Shown here piece after piece: positions 61,564 to 64,000 of a stretch of 64,000 nucleotides of DNA. Below the pieces are notes generated by a model that made no database searches, was not told the origin of the DNA, and worked only from the letters and a program-made list of their open reading frames with translations. Every line of letters starts with the position of its first letter. Positions within the stretch are counted from its first letter, which is position 1. The position numbers and the translations under genes were made by a program. Origin of the DNA: SAR324 cluster bacterium (GTDB lineage: Bacteria; SAR324; XYD2-FULL-50-16); assembly GCA_028282885.1 (NCBI GenBank), contig JANQGX010000045.1, positions 186,001 through 250,000 of the forward strand, written 5' to 3'.

Positions 61564-64000
61564 ATGAAAAAAGAGAAGCTCAACCTGACAACGGCGCAAT
61601 GGCATGCCCTGGCTGCCATGAGAATGCTGCGAAAACCGGTATCAATTGACCTGTTAGCTGTACTGACTCAGCTTCTGCCTTCTCAGGCCAACCACCTGTT
61701 AAGGCTTGGACTGGAACTGAAATACCTGGTCGAAATCGATGATGATTGTTTTACCCTTTCCGACCGGATTCCGGAATTGATTTTAAGACAGATCGATTCA
61801 GGTATAAATTCCGAGCTGGCCGAAACTTTCCTGGAGCGGCTGATGAATTCAGAGTTACCAGAGTCGGTGAATGCAGAGCTTCAGGCGGATCTCTATTATC
61901 ATTCAGAAAACATCGACAAAGCAGCGATGATCGAGAATGAGCAGGGCTACCAAGCTCTGGAAAAGGCTCACCTTGGCATAGCGCTAAGACATTTTGAAAG
62001 AATCATCGAATGGATTCCGGGGCCGGGTGAAAACAGGATTCAGGAAGCTCTTTTCAGATCTGCCGTGTTGGAGTTGTCACATCTGAGGTTCTGTTCCGGG
62101 GAAAAGATCGGGGAAATACCTAAACTATTGAACCTGGCATTAAAAACGGCAGAAGAGAGAGGCGATTCCCGCAGCAGGGTGCTGCTCCAACTGCATCTGA
62201 CCCGGCATATCTGTAACGAGAACAGGCTCGAAGATGTGATGGGACCTTACCGAAAGGTACTCGACGATGCGAAATCGTTGGGTGATGACTTTCTGGTTCA
62301 ATCGGTGGAGTTCTCCGGCCTCTATTATTTTTTCCAAGGATATTATAAGGAGGCATTGACCTTTTTTGAAGAGGCGAACCAACGGGTCGAATTAAAACAA
62401 CAAAAACCGGTAGCTTTTTTTCATAGGCACTGGCTTGGCCTCTGTGCAGCTTACGTCGGGCAGTTTCATCGAGCCATTGGTGTTTTCGATAGTGCCTGGA
62501 GAAGAGCCAACCAGCGATCCGAATGGGCCCTTGCCGACAACTATCGGAGCGACCTCGGTATTGTTCTGCTAACGGCCGGAAAGACCGAAGAGGCTTTTTT
62601 TCACCTCACTGAAATGCTGGAAAACGCTCTTGAACGAGGGAACCTGAACGCCGTCTACATGGGGCGAATGGGACTATCATACTACCACTACCTGGAAAAC
62701 AGGCCGAAAGAAGCATACAAACTGATGTTGGAAGCCATTCAAACTGCCAGGGAACAGAATATCCTGTTCAGGCAATATTCCTGGCCCTGGTTTCTGGAGA
62801 TGTTGTATGGGTTTAATCGGCTTAATTATCCTGGTATTAACGAATTCGACTATAAGCAGGAACTGGATTTGAAAGTCAACGGTCCGAATATATTGCTGCG
62901 AGGTGTCGCACTAAGACTGAAAGGCAAGGAAGCGGTTTTCAGCCATGATGACCCGGAGACTGTTGAAGGCCTGTTTGCAGAGAGTGAACACTACCTGAAG
63001 TTGACCGGAAATCCTATTGAATTAGGTAAAACCTGGGTGGAAATGGCTCGATACCACATGGTAAAAAAGGAATACACCTCCGCAAGGAATTACTCCATGA
63101 TGGCTTGGGAAGTGCTGACCGGGTTTAACAAAACCCTTTTTCCCGCCGATTTGAAACCGGTACTGGAAGGAAATATTGATGAGCCGATTGTTTTGCAGAC
63201 CCCCCGCAACAGTCTTGATGTGATTACTGATTCGCTGGACAAACTGATTTTAAGCCACAATATTGAATCCTTTCTCCGCCGGATTCTTTCTACCCTGGGA
63301 GATTTTTTTGGTGTTGGAAGAGGATGTCTGTTTTGGCAGGAAGACGTAAAGAAAAAGAATATTCGCTACAAGGTCGGATACAACCTTTCAGAGGAAGAAG
63401 TTTCCAGGGATGATTTCAGAACCTCGGTTACTTCCATCCTGAAATCAGCCAGAAAAAACAGGGTGATCATCAAAAAAAAATCTTCCGGAAACCCGGGGAA
63501 AAGATGGATGGAAACGCGCACTTTGTTGTGCATTCCCCTGGAGATAGGGGAAGATGTGCAGGGGGTATTGTATTTTGACAACGCGTATAACGAAAAAGCA
63601 TTTGACATTCTTTCAAAGGAACAATTGAACATCCTGTCGCACTACCTTGGTCGTCTGGTCGGCAATATCACATCCTATTTTAAAAGTATTGTGAGTTCAT
63701 CCTACGACAAAGGAATGAATACCAGCACGATCCTGTACTCGGCCAGCAGCGAACTGAAAGCGGAGTGTCCTTCCATGAAGAAAATTCTGTCTCTTGCGGA
63801 CAAAGCGGCCGATTCTGACGCCTCAATTTTAATTCTGGGTGAAACCGGTGTCGGCAAGGAACTGCTGGCCAAAAGGATTCATCAAATGAACAGCAAACGC
63901 TGCCACGGGCCTTTTCACGTGGTGGATATCAGTAATATCTCCGAATCCCTGATTGAAAGCGAACTCTTTGGTTACGAAAAAGGGGCGTTTACAGGAGCAG
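61564..64000 (+). CDS. sigma54-dependent transcriptional activator with TPR and GAF domains (partial)
   Basis: Starts with ATG preceded by GAGGGA and stays open to the right edge (812 codons). In order: an N-terminal winged-helix-like stretch (residues 8-75, TTAQWHALAAMRMLRKPV); a long array of TPR-type helices (about 90-540); a GAF-like domain (about 565-700, IESFLRRILSTLGDFFGVGRG, with VLYFDNAYNEKAF); and an AAA+ domain starting with Walker A GETGVGKE (about 759) and ending just after ESELFGYEKGAFTGA, the sigma54-contact loop. The Fis-type DNA-binding end lies outside the window. The GAFTGA motif identifies a bacterial enhancer-binding protein that activates sigma54 promoters. It faces the catabolic cluster and is its likely regulator. 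Confidence 0.88.
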   Translation, partial: MKKEKLNLTTAQWHALAAMRMLRKPVSIDLLAVLTQLLPSQANHLLRLGLELKYLVEIDDDCFTLSDRIPELILRQIDSGINSELAETFLERLMNSELPESVNAELQADLYYHSENIDKAAMIENEQGYQALEKAHLGIALRHFERIIEWIPGPGENRIQEALFRSAVLELSHLRFCSGEKIGEIPKLLNLALKTAEERGDSRSRVLLQLHLTRHICNENRLEDVMGPYRKVLDDAKSLGDDFLVQSVEFSGLYYFFQGYYKEALTFFEEANQRVELKQQKPVAFFHRHWLGLCAAYVGQFHRAIGVFDSAWRRANQRSEWALADNYRSDLGIVLLTAGKTEEAFFHLTEMLENALERGNLNAVYMGRMGLSYYHYLENRPKEAYKLMLEAIQTAREQNILFRQYSWPWFLEMLYGFNRLNYPGINEFDYKQELDLKVNGPNILLRGVALRLKGKEAVFSHDDPETVEGLFAESEHYLKLTGNPIELGKTWVEMARYHMVKKEYTSARNYSMMAWEVLTGFNKTLFPADLKPVLEGNIDEPIVLQTPRNSLDVITDSLDKLILSHNIESFLRRILSTLGDFFGVGRGCLFWQEDVKKKNIRYKVGYNLSEEEVSRDDFRTSVTSILKSARKNRVIIKKKSSGNPGKRWMETRTLLCIPLEIGEDVQGVLYFDNAYNEKAFDILSKEQLNILSHYLGRLVGNITSYFKSIVSSSYDKGMNTSTILYSASSELKAECPSMKKILSLADKAADSDASILILGETGVGKELLAKRIHQMNSKRCHGPFHVVDISNISESLIESELFGYEKGAFTGA

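Noticed and set aside
1..64000. tRNA, rRNA, CRISPR array, integrase, transposase or prophage genes
   Set aside because: Scanned by eye for TTCGA-type T-loops, repeat-spacer periodicity and mobile-element proteins; none found.

Overview
The window is ordinary, densely coded bacterial chromosome. It comes from a flagellated, chemotactic Gram-negative organism: it has fliN, a full che operon, type II secretion pseudopilins, a porin, several lipoproteins and an LPP20-like protein. CheD plus CheX, CIRCE-controlled groESL, a long three-domain IspG, oligoribonuclease and TAXI-type TRAP transport together suggest a deltaproteobacterium-like lineage (SAR324/Lambdaproteobacteria would fit). That placement is inference from gene content, not from a tree. 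No rRNA, tRNA, CRISPR array, insertion sequence or prophage was found by eye.

Region 1 (1-12.9 kb) is housekeeping and envelope. It holds rsfS (cut by the left edge) and nadD, divergent from a PilZ protein and a PgaB-like glycoside-hydrolase lipoprotein; then gspF, hemN, a CsgG/FlgT-like lipoprotein and a Na+/H+ antiporter on the minus strand; then recA and groES-groEL with a clear sigma70 promoter and CIRCE operator. Region 2 (13-20.7 kb) is a chemotaxis operon: cheA (two Hpt domains), a ParA-like ATPase, a CheW-domain protein with a long basic tail, cheR, cheB, cheD, a CheY-like regulator and a CheX-like phosphatase. The ParA/CheW pair resembles the ParC/ParP array-positioning system of Vibrio.

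Region 3 (20.7-45.4 kb) is mixed core metabolism and envelope: cysteine desulfurase, purQ, a 1138-residue GlnD-like protein, homoserine dehydrogenase, a YfgM-like TPR protein, rpoZ, ispG, two exported proteins, fliN, orn, a methyltransferase, a cyclophilin, a porin, a Bax-inhibitor-1 protein, an ABC-F ATPase and gspGHIJK. The T2SS genes are therefore split, with gspF 37 kb away.

Region 4 (45.6-61 kb) is the most distinctive. It is a 14-gene, minus-strand accessory cluster that looks catabolic. In transcription order it encodes a 79-residue unknown protein, a cupin, an SDR, a 3-hydroxyacyl-CoA dehydrogenase, a TAXI binding protein with fused TRAP permease, an arylsulfotransferase-like protein, a complete Dpp/Opp-type ABC importer, a fumarylacetoacetate-hydrolase-family protein and a crotonase resembling 6-oxocamphor hydrolase. 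A divergent TPR-GAF-AAA+ sigma54 activator (61.6 kb to the right edge, cut just after GAFTGA) is the obvious candidate regulator. A reasonable reading is two-system uptake of an organic acid or amphipathic substrate, oxidation of hydroxyls to ketones, and hydrolytic C-C cleavage of the resulting diketones. The substrate cannot be told from sequence. Hairpin sequences sit in four of the larger gaps of this cluster.
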